Positions 14,401-26,385 of a DNA stretch of 46,683 nucleotides are shown here, in pieces. The stretch's first letter is position 1. Each line of letters begins with the position of its first letter. Under the pieces are notes generated by a model. The model saw only the letters and a list, made by a program, of their open reading frames with translations. It ran no database searches and was not told the DNA's origin. Location of the stretch: contig CALSCQ010000289.1 of NCBI GenBank assembly GCA_943704525.1, positions 1 through 46,683 on the forward strand, given 5' to 3'. The position numbers and the translations under genes are program-made. This DNA comes from Pigoraptor vietnamica. Its lineage: Eukaryota; Opisthokonta; Filasterea.

Positions 14401-17400
14401 AGTGGTACGCGACACCCTGGTAGTACACGACGACCGCAGGACGGTTGCCCGCAAACCTTGAGGCGTCGCGCCCAAACTCAAAGCCACCGTACGAGCGCAT
14501 CGTCAGATCAGACTCGTGGAGAAGCCACTGCCGCTCGATGGGAGAGTTCAATCCATAGTGCGAGTCGTTGACGGGCAGTGTGTAGGGGACGTCGACAAAC
14601 GCCTCGGTTGGGTCCCGCGAGCGGACGGCGGCAGCGAGGCTCGCGTAAAACGCGTTCCCCGTTGCGTTGGGCAGGTTGCTCATGAGCACTTGCGTCGGCG
14701 CGTACTTGCTCGGGAGGACCGAGGCAAACATGGTGGGGACCATCGCCAGCTCCGGTTGGTCCGTTGGCGGCGGATAGAGCGTCGCGACGGCCATGGCAAT
14801 GGCCACGAAGCACGCGGGGAGAAGTAGCTGCGACAGGACGGCCTTCTTGTCCCGCTTCGCGTGGTCGAACCGCTTGACGAGCAGCGCGCCAAACTGGAGG
14901 AGGTAGTGCCCGAACCGGCCCACGTACGCATCCTTCATCGATGCGAGGGGATGGTCGGCAACGTTCTCGGCGCCACCGTTATCGACAGAGCGAATGTCGC
15001 GCACGTTCACAGCCGTGTGCCCATTCTGTTGCGCACCGACAGCCGACGCCTCCTCACCCTCCGGCACAGTCTCCGCTACCTTCAAGAAGACCTCCTCAAG
15101 CGTCGTCACGGCCATTCCGTAGCTCGAGATGCCGAGTTCGTTGCGCGATGCGTCGAGAGCGTCTAGGAGCGCCGGGAAGCAATGCGATTCCTCGCGCGGA
15201 AGAACAAAGGACAGCTCCGCGCCCGCGTTGCCCGTCGGATGCGAGCCCGGCACGTGCGACGCGACAACTTCGGCAACGGCTGTTTCGTTGCAGCCGTTCT
15301 TCTTCACGACTGTGAGATGGTATCCGACACCAAAGCGGCTCTTGAGGAACATCGACGAACCCACGCAGCGCAAACGCCCCTCGGCGATGATCGCGATGCG
15401 GTCGCCCAGAAAGTCAGCCTCATCCCTGTACGTAATGGTGAGAACAGGCCAACATGTCAGGTCAAGGGGGAAGAAAGAAGAAAAAGGCAACATCCGCAAG
15501 ACAAAGAGGCGCAAACGATGCCCACATGTGATGCGTCGAGAGGAGAATCGTGCGGCCTTGCTTGTGCTGGACGAGCAGGTCCCAGATGGCGCGGCGGCTG
15601 CTGACATCGACGCCCGCGGACGCCTCGTCACAGATGATGACCTTGGAGCCGCCCACGAGTGCGAGGCCGACGGAGAGCTTGCGCTTCATGCCACCAGACA
15701 GCGTCTCGGCGTACGCGTGCGTCTTGTCGGCGAGCATGAGATCTGCAATCGCACACAAGTGTTGGTCAATGCCGATGAGTAGGAAGAAAGGAGGCGAACA
15801 ACACAAAGGACCGCGCGTCGCATGAGCGAGAAGCGATGCAACCCACCCTCAATCACTTTCGCACATTCGGCGTCGACCTTCTCCGGTGCAACTCCCTTGA
15901 ACCCGCAGAACAACTGGCAGTGCTCCATGACGGTCAGCTTGTCGAGAAGGCAGTTGTACTGCGGCACGAACCCAAGGCTCTGGCGAATCGAGTCCATGCC
16001 CTCTCGAATGCTCTCGCCGTTCACAAACGCGTCGCCGCTCGTGGGCGGGAAGAGGCCCGTCAACATCGACATGGTCGTCGTTTTGCCTGCACACGGATGC
16101 GTTTACGTGTCAATAGACCCGGACTTTGAGACACGAAGCGTACAACTACCGCACAACAAACGCTACACGAGGGACGCCTACGCACCCGCGCCGTTGTGTC
16201 CGAGAAGGGCCGTGATCTGCCCGCGGTACATGTTCAGCGACAGGTCTTCCACCGCGACCTTCCCGTTGTCGTACACTTTGCCGAGGTGGCACAGACGGAT
16301 CCCGGCCTCCAGCCCCTTGGGATCCTCCTCAAAGTCCGACTGCGGTTTCTTGTGATCGACAGCGGCATCGTCGCTTTCGAGCTGAAGGCGCACGCCATGA
16401 CCGCTCGCGTGCCCATTCGCGTGGCCATTTCCGTTCGCGCGCACGACGGCGTCGTCCTCGATGTCCGAAAGTAGGCGATCGCCGTCCGAGTCTGCGTCGT
16501 CGCGCAAGAGTTCGCCGCGGCTGCGCTTGGACAAGACGGCATCCTTCGCGCGACGGGCCGCATTCGTCACCTTCTCGCGAATGGACACATGAGCCTGCGC
16601 CGACCGCGTGGAGGAGCCTGACGCAGAGGCCGCCGCTGCCGAAGGGGACCAGTAGGACAGCTGGAAGGGGAAGTACCAGGGTCTCGGAACACCGTAGCGA
16701 CCGGGAAACACGCCCTCGATGTACCATGCGAGCACGAGGTAGATGAAGCTATCGACGAATAGCATCACGATGACGCTGCCAAAGTTGAAGTCGTCGTACG
16801 GCTGCGTCTCGAAAATGTTGTTCCAGTGGAGACCGTCGCCCTACGCCACGACGCGAGCGCAGAGTGAGCGATGAAGCTGTCACACACCTATCAACGCAGC
16901 ACAAACGTCATGAATACTGCAGCACGCACCCGCTGCTCGAATTGGGAGAGGTAGTCAGCGCCAAGGCCGAGTGCTGTCGTGGACAGCAGACAAGCCGCGC
17001 CTTTTTGCGACCGCGTCATCATTTCGGAATTGCGCATGACGATAACGTAGGGAAGGTACTGCATCGCGAACCAAGGAATATCAGAAACAACGCGAACGGG
17101 GACGAATCAAGAGCGCAACACATACGTACCGACACAAAGTAGATGATGCCTGCGCACGCAGCGGCGAGCTTGGCGCGCGAAAAAAACACGCTGATGAGGA
17201 AGCTGAGCGAGATAGTCGCCATCGCAAATGCGACGAGGAACACGAAGATCACACCGGCACCCGAGTAAATCAGCAGACCTGCGCGAGGCATGCATGAGGT
17301 GAGCCACAACACAATGCGCACACAGGGGAGTCATGTGTGCAGGCAAATGCAAGCGGACACATGCAGGCATTATGCTAGCGGACGGTCGACGCACCCCCGG

Positions 17401-19408
17401 CCTTGATGATGACTGTGATGAAGATGCTCGAAGTGACCATGAAGACGAGGCCCTGAATGTACCACCCGGCCCAGTAGATGCCTGTCTTGAGTCCCATCAT
17501 CTGTGGAAATACACAAGAGTGAGATTGCGCATATAAACACCGACAAATGTCCCGACAAACGAAGCATGGACACAAACGCAGCCGCGCACACGGAACGACA
17601 AAGTCAAATTGGCGCGTATGAACCTCTAGCGCGAGTCGATAAACAGCAACAAACAGGCGCAAAAACAAACCTTCATGACCTCCTTGAGCCGCAGCTCCTT
17701 TTCGTGCACAATCCCCTTCACCAGCATCGACACGGAGTAAATCCACGACAGGACCATCAGCAGCGGAAAGGTGTAGGCGATGCCCGATGCGAAGCTGTCC
17801 TTTGTGTGCTGCGCTCAGTGCATAACAAGGTAAGGCCGTCATCCACACAGAACGTCACGTGCGCTCATATAATCCAACATACCTCCGGATAAGGCGTATT
17901 CTCGACGTACGTCGCAAGGTCAAGGGTGCGTCCTGTGCGATAGCGGATGATTGCGCTGAAAGGGCACAATAAGACTTAGTTGTCAAGTCACATATCGGTT
18001 GAAATGAGAAAGTCCGCGAAGAAGCACACACCGGTCGACAATGTCGTGAAGCATGGTGAAGCCGCCGTAGAGGTAAATCGCGCCACCGTACGGGGCCTTC
18101 CGGCGATAGTTCGGAAAGATTTTGTCGGTGCGCTGCGTGCCGAAGGGATACGGGCGCAGGCGCAGCGTGTAGTCGATGACCGTTGGAACCTTGCCGTCCA
18201 CAACGCCATTGAATACAATCCCTGCGCAGGTAGCGATTCGTACGCTTGGTCAACGCAGGAACACACGTAAATTGCGACCGTGTACGACTCTCGCACGTCT
18301 TTCATAGGCATACCTCCAAGCACGTCGTTGTTGCCCGTTGCGTAGGCCTCGAGCGTCGCATCGTCTGGAAATGGCTTGAGCGACTGCGGGGTGTCAGGTC
18401 ACGGCACATGAGGCACATGCGTGCAGAACAAACTTTCGGCGCATCGCGATGACTGGCTGCCTAACACAGCGGCCGCGCACGCACCTGTGCCAGAACCAGG
18501 ACGGACATCGGCCCGAAGTAATCCGACACTTCACGCTTGAGCGCATCAATGATGTCTTCCACTGCCGCGTTCAAAGTATAGTCAATGATCTGTATGTTGG
18601 CTCAACACGACCTATTCCACTACCTCCTCACGGACAGCATTGACTCACCCTCGCCACCAGCAGGAGCATACAGGATCTGCTTGCTCAACATCGCCGTAAC
18701 GATGTCTGTCGCGCGATCGTGGCGTACTCTCCCACCGTCATCGGGCGGCAGGGTGACATTGGCGCTGCCTTCAGTCACGTCGCGCCGGTTCATGATCGCG
18801 TCGAAGTAAGCCTCGCCGAAACTGGAGTGAAGAGCGCAAAGCATCAATACCACAACAAAATTCAATTCGGCGAAAGCAAGTGCGAACGCAACATACCCGC
18901 GGTACGTCTGGAGACACGCTGTGCCCATCGATGGAAGGCACACGGCCGGCGAGATGGCTGCACATCATAGTACGTAAGCACCAAGCCAATCCATCCAGTT
19001 GCGTCAATGCGACGGCAGTAAGTAAGCACCAAGTAGATCCATCTAGCAGTTGCGTGAATGCGACGGCAGTAAGTAAGCACCAAGCAGAGCCATCCACCAG
19101 TCGTGAATGCAACGGTCGCAAGTGCGTCATCTAGTTGCGTGATTGTAACGGCAATCGCCGCGTACAAACCATCGTTATAGTGCACGGGCGGCTTGCGATG
19201 CCGCACATAGAGCAGGATGAGGAAGAGGACGAGCGGAAGAGCCACCTCCACGAGGGACGCAATCGGACGCCGACGCTGTAAGAGTGAAGGATTGTTGAAG
19301 GCTTGGAGTCAATATGGCTTCAATACAATCGGATGGCGAGTTGCGACAACGCACCTTCAGGAGGTAGTTCTTCCACAGAATGAGCCGCAGCTGCCGCAAG
19401 TTCGCCAT
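11496..19408 (-). CDS. ABCA-family full transporter (two TMD-NBD halves)
   Basis: Full-size ABC transporter of subfamily A, probably moving lipids across an endomembrane or the plasma membrane. The 24 exons sum to 1864 codons plus stop. Exons downward: 19408-19355, 19275-19170, 18957-18897, 18821-18649, 18600-18485, 18383-18314, 18221-18032, 17955-17883, 17808-17671, 17500-17395, 17278-17130, 17058-16930, 16840-16186, 16086-15847, 15742-15526, 15425-14122, 14002-13995, 13887-13541, 13410-13395, 13283-12731, 12615-12488, 12399-12071, 11993-11901, 11835-11496. NBD1 has GHNGAGKTT (669-677), [10 protein letters not shown] and CDEASAG; NBD2 has GVNGAGKTT (about 1564-1572), [10 protein letters not shown] and CDEPSTG. 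The segment [12 protein letters not shown] before NBD1 is diagnostic of ABCA. The NBD1 Walker B tail reads DEAS instead of DEPT/S. Exon 5's acceptor is the least certain. Exons of 8 and 16 bases are needed to keep the family motifs. Confidence 0.94.
18969..19155. repeat. Tandem repeat of about 50 bases in ABCA intron 2
   Basis: Three good copies and one decayed copy of a unit with the core taagcaccaag, then ttgcgtgaatgcgacggc. Copies start near 18969, 19017 and 19068, with the remnant running to about 19155. The array sits inside the intron between exons 2 and 3 and is not coding. Confidence 0.8.
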
Positions 19409-19986
19409 TCCCTTGAACCGGCCCACGGCACGCTTGACCGACGCTCAAAGGCCCCGGGACGCGAGAGAAGAGAGAGACGTGGATTGCTTGCGGCAATCAG
19501 CGCCTCACCAGAGTTGAACGACACATGTGCGGCCTTATTAACGCGCTGCGACCACGCTAACAGTGCATGTGAGTTGGAGACAAACGCTTGTCTTCTCAGC
19601 GCGACGTGAGACGGACTTTGAACACGCCCACACACTCACAGACGCGACGCTTCACGAGTGGATGCGTTGGTGTGCTACCCCGTCACCGTCGGAAACCCAC
19701 AGCACGGAAGGTGACACAGACGGAGACGGACAGTGCCATTTATATAAATTATGGGCATATAATGGATTAATTAGGAAATTATTATTGTCCCAAAATGGAA
19801 AGTTATGGGAAGACGGAAAATTGTGAATCATCATTTTTTTGGTGCGGAACATTTTCGCAGTCACGTGAGAAGTAACGCCTGGCGCCAAAAAAGTTTGAAT
19901 TCCAATTTCGCCGTCCACACAAAAGGTCAGTGGCAAGGCCACCGTTCATCGCGCTTGCTGCAGCATCTTTCGCTGGCAATCGCAGA
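19409..19986. promoter_or_regulatory. Divergent region ABCA / HAUS4 with AT-rich island
   Basis: 578 bases between opposed starts. About 19736-19860 is strongly AT-rich within GC-rich surroundings and includes TATATAAA at 19741-19748 and a T7 run. The palindrome TCACGTGA lies at 19861-19868 on its edge. This is a plausible shared promoter for both genes, inferred from position and composition. Confidence 0.55.
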
Positions 19987-21822
19987 ATGACGGACGCAAA
20001 AGCAGACTATGGTATGTGCGCTTGTGATTATGTGCACATTCGTCTCCAAATGTGCTGACCATCTCAAAACGCAACGCAGTGCGGACGTTGCTCCCGATTG
20101 CGGTGCCCGCGGGTGACTTGGACCGCAACCCCGAATTTGCCAAACTGTTGGCTGAAATTGGCGAGAGGTATCTCACGAAGACGGGCGCCAGCAAGACGTG
20201 TTCTGCGCGCGTGGAAAAGGCCACTCTCGCCATGCAGCAGGATAAGGCACGCTACTTGCAGCGCGAGGCACTTTACCGCGAACTGAGGGACATACTCACC
20301 GAGACAACCGGGACTCGGGACGAGGTGGGCAGTGTGTGCCGTGTTTCGTGCGGGTCGGAATTGTGTCTATTCACACTTAAACGTTCGACCGTAGATGCGG
20401 GAACGACTGGAGCTTCTGCTTTCGATCGCGGAGGCCAAGAACTGCCTCGATCTGTCGAACGTCCACGCAGATGAGGGCGTCACCGTACTAGGGCTGCACT
20501 CTTCCGACTTGGATGCTTTGGCGCGCTCAAAACTCGGCGGCAAGATTGATGTAAGTCGCACTCCACGTGAAACGTTCTGTCTTTTCGGTGTTGGTGTTGT
20601 GCAAGTTCTCTGTGTATAGCAGCAAGCGTCGAAGCACCCTATACATGCAGCGTCACGAGTTACTTTTGAAGGACAAGAACAAACGCATGCGCTTCGCACG
20701 CAGCTTCAGCCGCTGCAACAGGCACTCATTCCAGAGGTCGAGTCGCGCATGAAGCGGAAGTGCGAATCGATACACGGCTTCTACTCCGGCGGCATCCCGG
20801 GTGGGTTCCTCACACCGCGTTGCTATCGCAACTTGAATGTGATGGCAGCGGCTTACAAATACGTCGAAATTTGCAGAAACCGCGGCAAACGGCGATCTCG
20901 GCCTTGCGAAGGCGTCGCAACTCCCCCAGATCGTCGCGGGCGACAGGGAGCGACTGGCGGTGGACACGGACCGGCTCGAAGCGAACCGCCACACATATCT
21001 GCGGCTATCGCAGGAGCACATTCAGGTACCCTTTTATCCGTCACTGACAGCACACACCCCAGTGTTGATGTTATACGTCATGCGACCCAATTGAGCAAGT
21101 GCTCACGTGTGCCGTCCCTCCGCCCGCCCCACAGATCATGCTCAAGTCGATTGCTGCGATGGACGCCGTGGTGAATCTCCACCGCCTCCAATTGCAGCCG
21201 CAAGCGGACGATGTGGCCGCGCGGTTCATTGCGGCCAAGTGCGATGCCATGTGCCTCAAGCTCAGGTGCGTGGCTTGCATACACAGCCATCTATCTGATC
21301 CAAGCGGTCACCTTCGCACACTTGCGCACACGCGCACGCCGCATATTTCCTATGTCCCAATGCATATGCTTTCGTATACTGTGCTCTGACACTGCTTCTT
21401 TCTCCGCGAAACAGTGTTCTGAAGCACCAAATCATTAGCGAGACGTACACACCCGACACTGTGGCGGCCTTGAAGAAGATCCGGTGGGTGCTTTTCATCT
21501 TCTCTCAACAGAGAGGAGGCGTGTGCGGGCGTGTTTGTGTTGTGCGTGTGTGTGTTGTGTGTGTGTATGTGTCGTTGTGTTTACGCCAATAATTGCTTCC
21601 CGTGAGTTGGGTATGTTATAATGCAAATCTCTCGCCCACAGGGCACACCTCGACGACGCGCACAAGAAGGCCGTTGCCGAGAGCGCACAGTCCACTGCCG
21701 CTCTGTCTGCATATGAGTCTGTCGGAATGGGCTTTTCGTCGCTTGTGTCTGAGTATGCCTCGCTGCTGGAGGAGATCGAGAACAGGCGGTGGGCGCTCTC
21801 CGAGCTCTCCCGCGACGTATGA
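19987..21822 (+). CDS. HAUS4: HAUS4, augmin complex subunit 4
   Basis: Subunit of the eight-part augmin complex, which brings gamma-tubulin to existing spindle microtubules so that new ones branch from their sides. Eight exons, 19987-20011, 20080-20324, 20395-20550, 20620-20800, 20877-21025, 21135-21265, 21415-21483 and 21642-21822, sum to 378 residues (human 363). The best match is the C-terminal half, where human has LEVKCGAMILKLR...LSDTYT...NKRWALQEFS. Here one reads FIAAKCDAMCLKL, IISETYTPDTV, YESVGMGF, LVSEYASLLEE and NRRWALSELS. The N-terminal RNPEFAKLL fits the family's NPYFSKLL. Much of the chain looks helical and fit for coiled coils. The first coding exon is only 25 bases. Confidence 0.88.
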
Positions 21823-22005
21823 CACGCAAATACAGACAGCAGGGTACTGATGTTCAGGACTCTCGTAATCCTCACCTAGCATCAAACACTACACAAAGCG
21901 CTCACGTCATCAGGCCGACTGCGACCAAGTTTCGAAGCTCGCCGAAGAAGAGCGTCTTTCCGTGTTCTGCACTGACAGCTCGACAGCTTCGGTATATAGA
22001 TAACA

Positions 22006-22463
22006 ATGGCTAAGAATCGCACGCGTCGCCGGACATCGGGCGCGCTCCGCAACATCTCTCACGTTTCTTCGTACGCTCTCGCGCACTTGAATGGTATGGC
22101 CACGAGACGCGTGCGTGTGTGCGCGTGGCGTGGCCGCGTGTGTATTGCATTTAGAGCGGTGCGCTGGTTGGGTGGGATGCGCGGCTTTGGGGGTGAAACG
22201 CGCTGTGATCGCCCGCAGCAAACCAATCCCACGTCGATGCGCTGGAAAAAGTGCGCCGAATCAACACCGCGCTCGCGGACGGCGACTTGGAATCGCTGCG
22301 TTCTCTTGCAATTACGTCTCGCGGGCTCGTCAACAACGACATTCGAGCGGTGGCGTGGCCGAGACTGCTGGGCGCTAATGTGTCTGGCGCACTACACTAT
22401 GCAGGTGTGTGGGTGTACGGTCATCCGATCGCTTTCAACGCCTTCTATCCCTGTGTTGATGCC

Positions 22464-22503
<40 letters not shown>

Positions 22504-24146
22504 TGTGCATCTTGCGTTGCGTGCAGACGCAATATGCGACAACGAATATTCTCGCCAGATCAGTCTTGACGTCAATCGCTCGCTCTTCCGATATCCGAAG
22601 GGTGCGTGCTGCCTGTATTGTTGCCTGCGTCGATCTGACGAATGGGTTGCACGCACTCTTGTCCACGTTTGCGAGATCTTACGTTAATGTTCCTTATGTA
22701 TGCTGTGTGCGAAGGCATCCGTGAGAGCGAGCGTCGCGCACTGCGCGTCAAGCTAGAGAGGCTAATGAACGGCATTGTGTGCCACTACCCTCACCTGCAC
22801 TATTATCAGGTGCGGAAGAAGTGCGTCCGAGACCTGTGTGCGTGCCTGTGCGCGTGCGGTTGGCGCTAACTGCGAGGGTCTTCTCACCACAGGGCTTCCA
22901 CGACATCTGCTCGGTGTTGCTTATTGTCGCTGGCGAAACGGCTGCGTTTGCAATGCTTCAAGTTCTGTGCCACGCGCACTTGAGGTACGAGAGTGACCCG
23001 TGCGTGTGGCGTGTGCGCGCGTGTGTGCTTGTGCGTGCGTTTGTGCGCGCTTTCAGGTGTAGTAGTGGAATTAGGGTCTGTTGCGTGTGTCAGCCCGCTC
23101 AAGCATGACATCGCATCGCACATAGGGATTTTATGGGACGGACTCTCGACGGCGCTTCTCGCCAGTTGTCTCTCTTGCTTCCGCTGGTGCAGAGACTTGA
23201 CCCAGAGCTGGCCAACCACATCGCGGCGTGAGTTTTCAGCGCCTCTCAGTCTGTGGGCTGTCGATATGCGCAACAAACACATAATTACGCAGAACTGCAC
23301 TCTTTTCTCACACAGCCACTGTGCACCGACACTCATCCTTTCTCAAATTCATTCGCCGTATCCTGACCTTCTGTTTTTAAACCGAATGGCAGCTCCGGCA
23401 TTCCGCCACACTTTGCACTGAGCTGGGTGATAACGTGGTTCAGTCACGTCGTCGAGGACATTGACGTCCTCGCGCGCGTGTTCGACGTCTTCATCGCATC
23501 ACACCCACTCGTGCCCATCTACGTCGCCGCCGCTGTGAGTCGCCTGTAGCGCCTGTCTTGCGAAGGCGTGGTGGCGCTTGTGTGGCACTTGTTGTTGGGA
23601 AGAGATTGCTCTCTGACTGTTTATCGCACGCAAAATGTCGGCAGCTCGTGCTTCACCGTCGTTCGGACATTCTCGCAGCCGAGGCGGAATTCAGCGAAAT
23701 GCACGGGCTAATGTGCAAGCTCGCAAGAACATTCCCGGCCGAAACGCTCGTTGCGCGCGCCCGCGAGGCCTTCGTGTCACACCCGCCCGCAAAATTGCTC
23801 TCGGCTATGCAAGTGAAGGGCAGGTGGGTACCACGTTTGACGACGCGGGTGAGCCCGGCTCAATTACTCGTTTTCGTTGATTTTTTTTCCTACTTCGTGT
23901 AGTCTTGCGATGTCTGGATACCGAACACTTCGGAAGGACGGCACGCCCGCCCTACTTCACGATAAGGAGCAGGCGGCCGACGGGTTCGTGCACGTTGCTT
24001 CAGGCGGCAAAGTGCAGGCTGAGAAATCGGAGGGCGCTCGATCAAGACTCCTCGCACCGGCTGCTAGGGCTGTTGCTGTGGGCGTATCGGCAGTCGTGTG
24101 GGGCGCTGCATTGTACGCCTTTGGAGAGGCGCAGGGATGGATCTAA
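22006..24146 (+). CDS. TBC1D20: TBC1D20-type Rab GTPase-activating protein
   Basis: TBC-domain GAP of the ER and early secretory pathway; the human protein acts on Rab1 and Rab18. Nine exons, 22006-22093, 22219-22404, 22527-22601, 22715-22809, 22893-22984, 23126-23227, 23393-23534, 23645-23823 and 23903-24146, sum to 400 residues against 403 in human. Both catalytic fingers are present: ISLDVNR (IxxDxxR, arginine about 109) and HYYQGFHDI (glutamine about 148). FALSWVITWFSHV and SHPLVPIYVAA match the family's later TBC motifs. The C-terminus ends in a hydrophobic segment (about 370-392), as expected of the tail-anchored ER form. It lies 183 bases after HAUS4 on the same strand. A GT repeat fills intron 2. 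Confidence 0.94.
22464..22502. repeat. GT microsatellite in TBC1D20 intron 2
   Basis: About nineteen uninterrupted GT units lie between exons 2 and 3 of TBC1D20. The tract is likely length-polymorphic. No coding role is seen. Confidence 0.85.
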
Positions 24147-24623
24147 ATTGTCAGTGACTGCTGTGTGCATCGAGACCCCGTCGTCACTGTTTTGCGCTCA
24201 GTTTCCCGCCCCGTAGTTCAATGCAACAAATGCTAATGGCGAGGCTGGAGGTAGTCGTCGAATGCCAGTCCGTGCTGGCAAAACGGACTGCTGGGCACGT
24301 GACTAATCCGGACACACATTCCCTGGCAACTGTTCGCGCGGCTGCGGATTTGCCGACCCCCGGAATTCCTCAAAAATTCAAATTGTTCGCAACAGTGACA
24401 CGGAGTGGCTGGTCCAGAACAAGAGCGAAAGAGGACGGCGAAGAGGGAGAAGGCGTCAAAGTGTGAACCTTTCGAGGCCGCTATTCCGTTCCACGCAACA
24501 GCAGCACACAGCTTGTGAGAGTTTGCACGTGCCTTCGTCGCACGCATGCACTGCTGAGCACACTGCGGCCCCGAGTGGGCTGCGGCGCCTTTTGGGGACC
24601 AACAGCAACCCTTGGCCGTCCCA
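24147..24623. promoter_or_regulatory. Spacer upstream of the ZDHHC gene
   Basis: 477 bases between the TBC1D20 stop and the ZDHHC start, both on the plus strand. CACGTG occurs at 24296-24301 and 24526-24531. It should hold the ZDHHC promoter. No coding frame with family similarity is seen. Confidence 0.4.
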
Positions 24624-24877
24624 ATGGCGCTCATACGACGGCACGGGTGGCAGTGGCCGCTGCACCCGTTTCAGGCCATTGCGTGGCTCGTGATTGTGTT
24701 CTTCGCCGTGTGCTATTTTGGCATCCTCGTGCGAAACATTCCCTACTACTGGCGAGGGACTGCCTATGTCGTATCCGCACATGCACTTTCCGCTGCGCAC
24801 TCTCCATCTACAGTCGTCCTCCGTATATGTGTGTGTGCCAACCCAACGGGAATGCAGTTGCTCTGTGAGGTCATACT

Positions 24878-24944
<67 letters not shown>

Positions 24945-26327
24945 GTCGTGTGTGTTAACTCGAACGTAATGCTATGCGTGGTCATACTCCATCTCCCTTC
25001 CGTCGTATGTATCAACTCGAACGTACTGCTGTGCTTGGCCATTCTTATTCTCTTCAGTCGTTGTATGTGACACCGAAAGGCGAAGCGGCTTTTGTTGTCC
25101 TTGACTGTCCGATGTGTGTGCGAACGCCAGGTGCTCGGCGTGCTGCTCTTCATCGCCGTCGTAACCACTTTTGCGACGACCATCTCCGATGCCTCGGATC
25201 CGAACGTGAAGTTCTGGACGGTCGAGGAGCGCCCTCAAGGCGAACCGCCAGAGAAGGCCATTGTCGACTGCTTCTGCTACATTTGCCAGGTGCAAGTGTG
25301 AGTGGCCCCTGGTTGCGGTTGCCTGCAGTCGCAGTGTGCAGCTGGAGGATAGGGGCGAGAGAGTGAAGGGAGGCTGAGATGGAGTAGGGTTGGAGGGTTT
25401 GAGTCTTGGAGAAGGAGTAGTTTAACGAGAACAGTTGCGCCGTGCAGATGGGCGTTGTTGTTGTTGTTGGGGGGGGGTGCACATTCATTTGAGCCGTTGC
25501 GGCTGTCGTTCGCCCCTCAAAATTCATGTGGCGTTGCGCACATGCTGCAGGGGAACAAAATCGAAGCACTGCCGCGCGTGCGACAAGTGCGTGTCCGACT
25601 TTGACCACCATTGCAAGTGGCTCAACAACTGCGTGGGAGGGAGGAATTACAGGTGAGTGTAGGACCCCATGTCAGACGCGACTCGATTTGAATAGTTATT
25701 TGCGCTGCATTCATACGCGCTCTCAAAGCTGCGTGCACATTGGGCGCGCCCACATTTGTCTGATGCTCTACTGCCCGTGCACGCAGGCTGTTTATTATAT
25801 GCCTGACGTCGTCGCTCCTCGCGGCCATTGGCGTGACGGCGGTTGCATTCTATCTCTTTATCCGCCATTTCGTGGACTCGTCCGCACGTGGAGGTGGGGG
25901 CAAGCCGCGAAGCAGTCTGTATCTCATATTCACGCAGAGGATATGTGTGAAGGAATAGTGTGTGTGCAGTCTGTGTCTCCACTGAACACAGAGAGGGCGC
26001 GATGGAATTAGAGTAACGTGTGGCCGCACGACTCACCCCGGATACACTCTGTCGTTGTTCTTGTGTGTGTGCATGCGGTCTTATTTACGCCCCAAATCGC
26101 TGCGCACAGCGTACGACTTTTTCGGCTCGACGGGTTCCGACGATGCGTTCGCGGCCGTAGCGGGCGTCTGCGCCTTCCTCTCGGCCCTCGCAATCTATCT
26201 CGTTGGCCACCTCTGGTGTTTCCACATGTACCTCAGTGGGTGTTGTTTGTTAACGGGAACGATAGCATATCACGCGCGCGCCCACACACTCCCACATACA
26301 CGCTCACACACGCCCTCACACACGCAC

Positions 26328-26385
<58 letters not shown>

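Noticed and set aside
15426-15525. ABCA intron 15 as another U12-type intron because it contains CCTTGAC
   Set aside because: The motif is about 57 bases from the acceptor and the donor is GTGGGC, so it is most likely a chance match.
14054-19408. ABCA locus as two half-transporter genes
   Set aside because: All 24 exons keep one frame without an internal stop, and the micro-exon links the two halves as in ABCA1, so a single full transporter is the better reading.
22464-22670. GT-rich frames coding runs of Val/Cys or Thr/His
   Set aside because: They are translations of microsatellites inside introns whose borders are fixed by the flanking exons.
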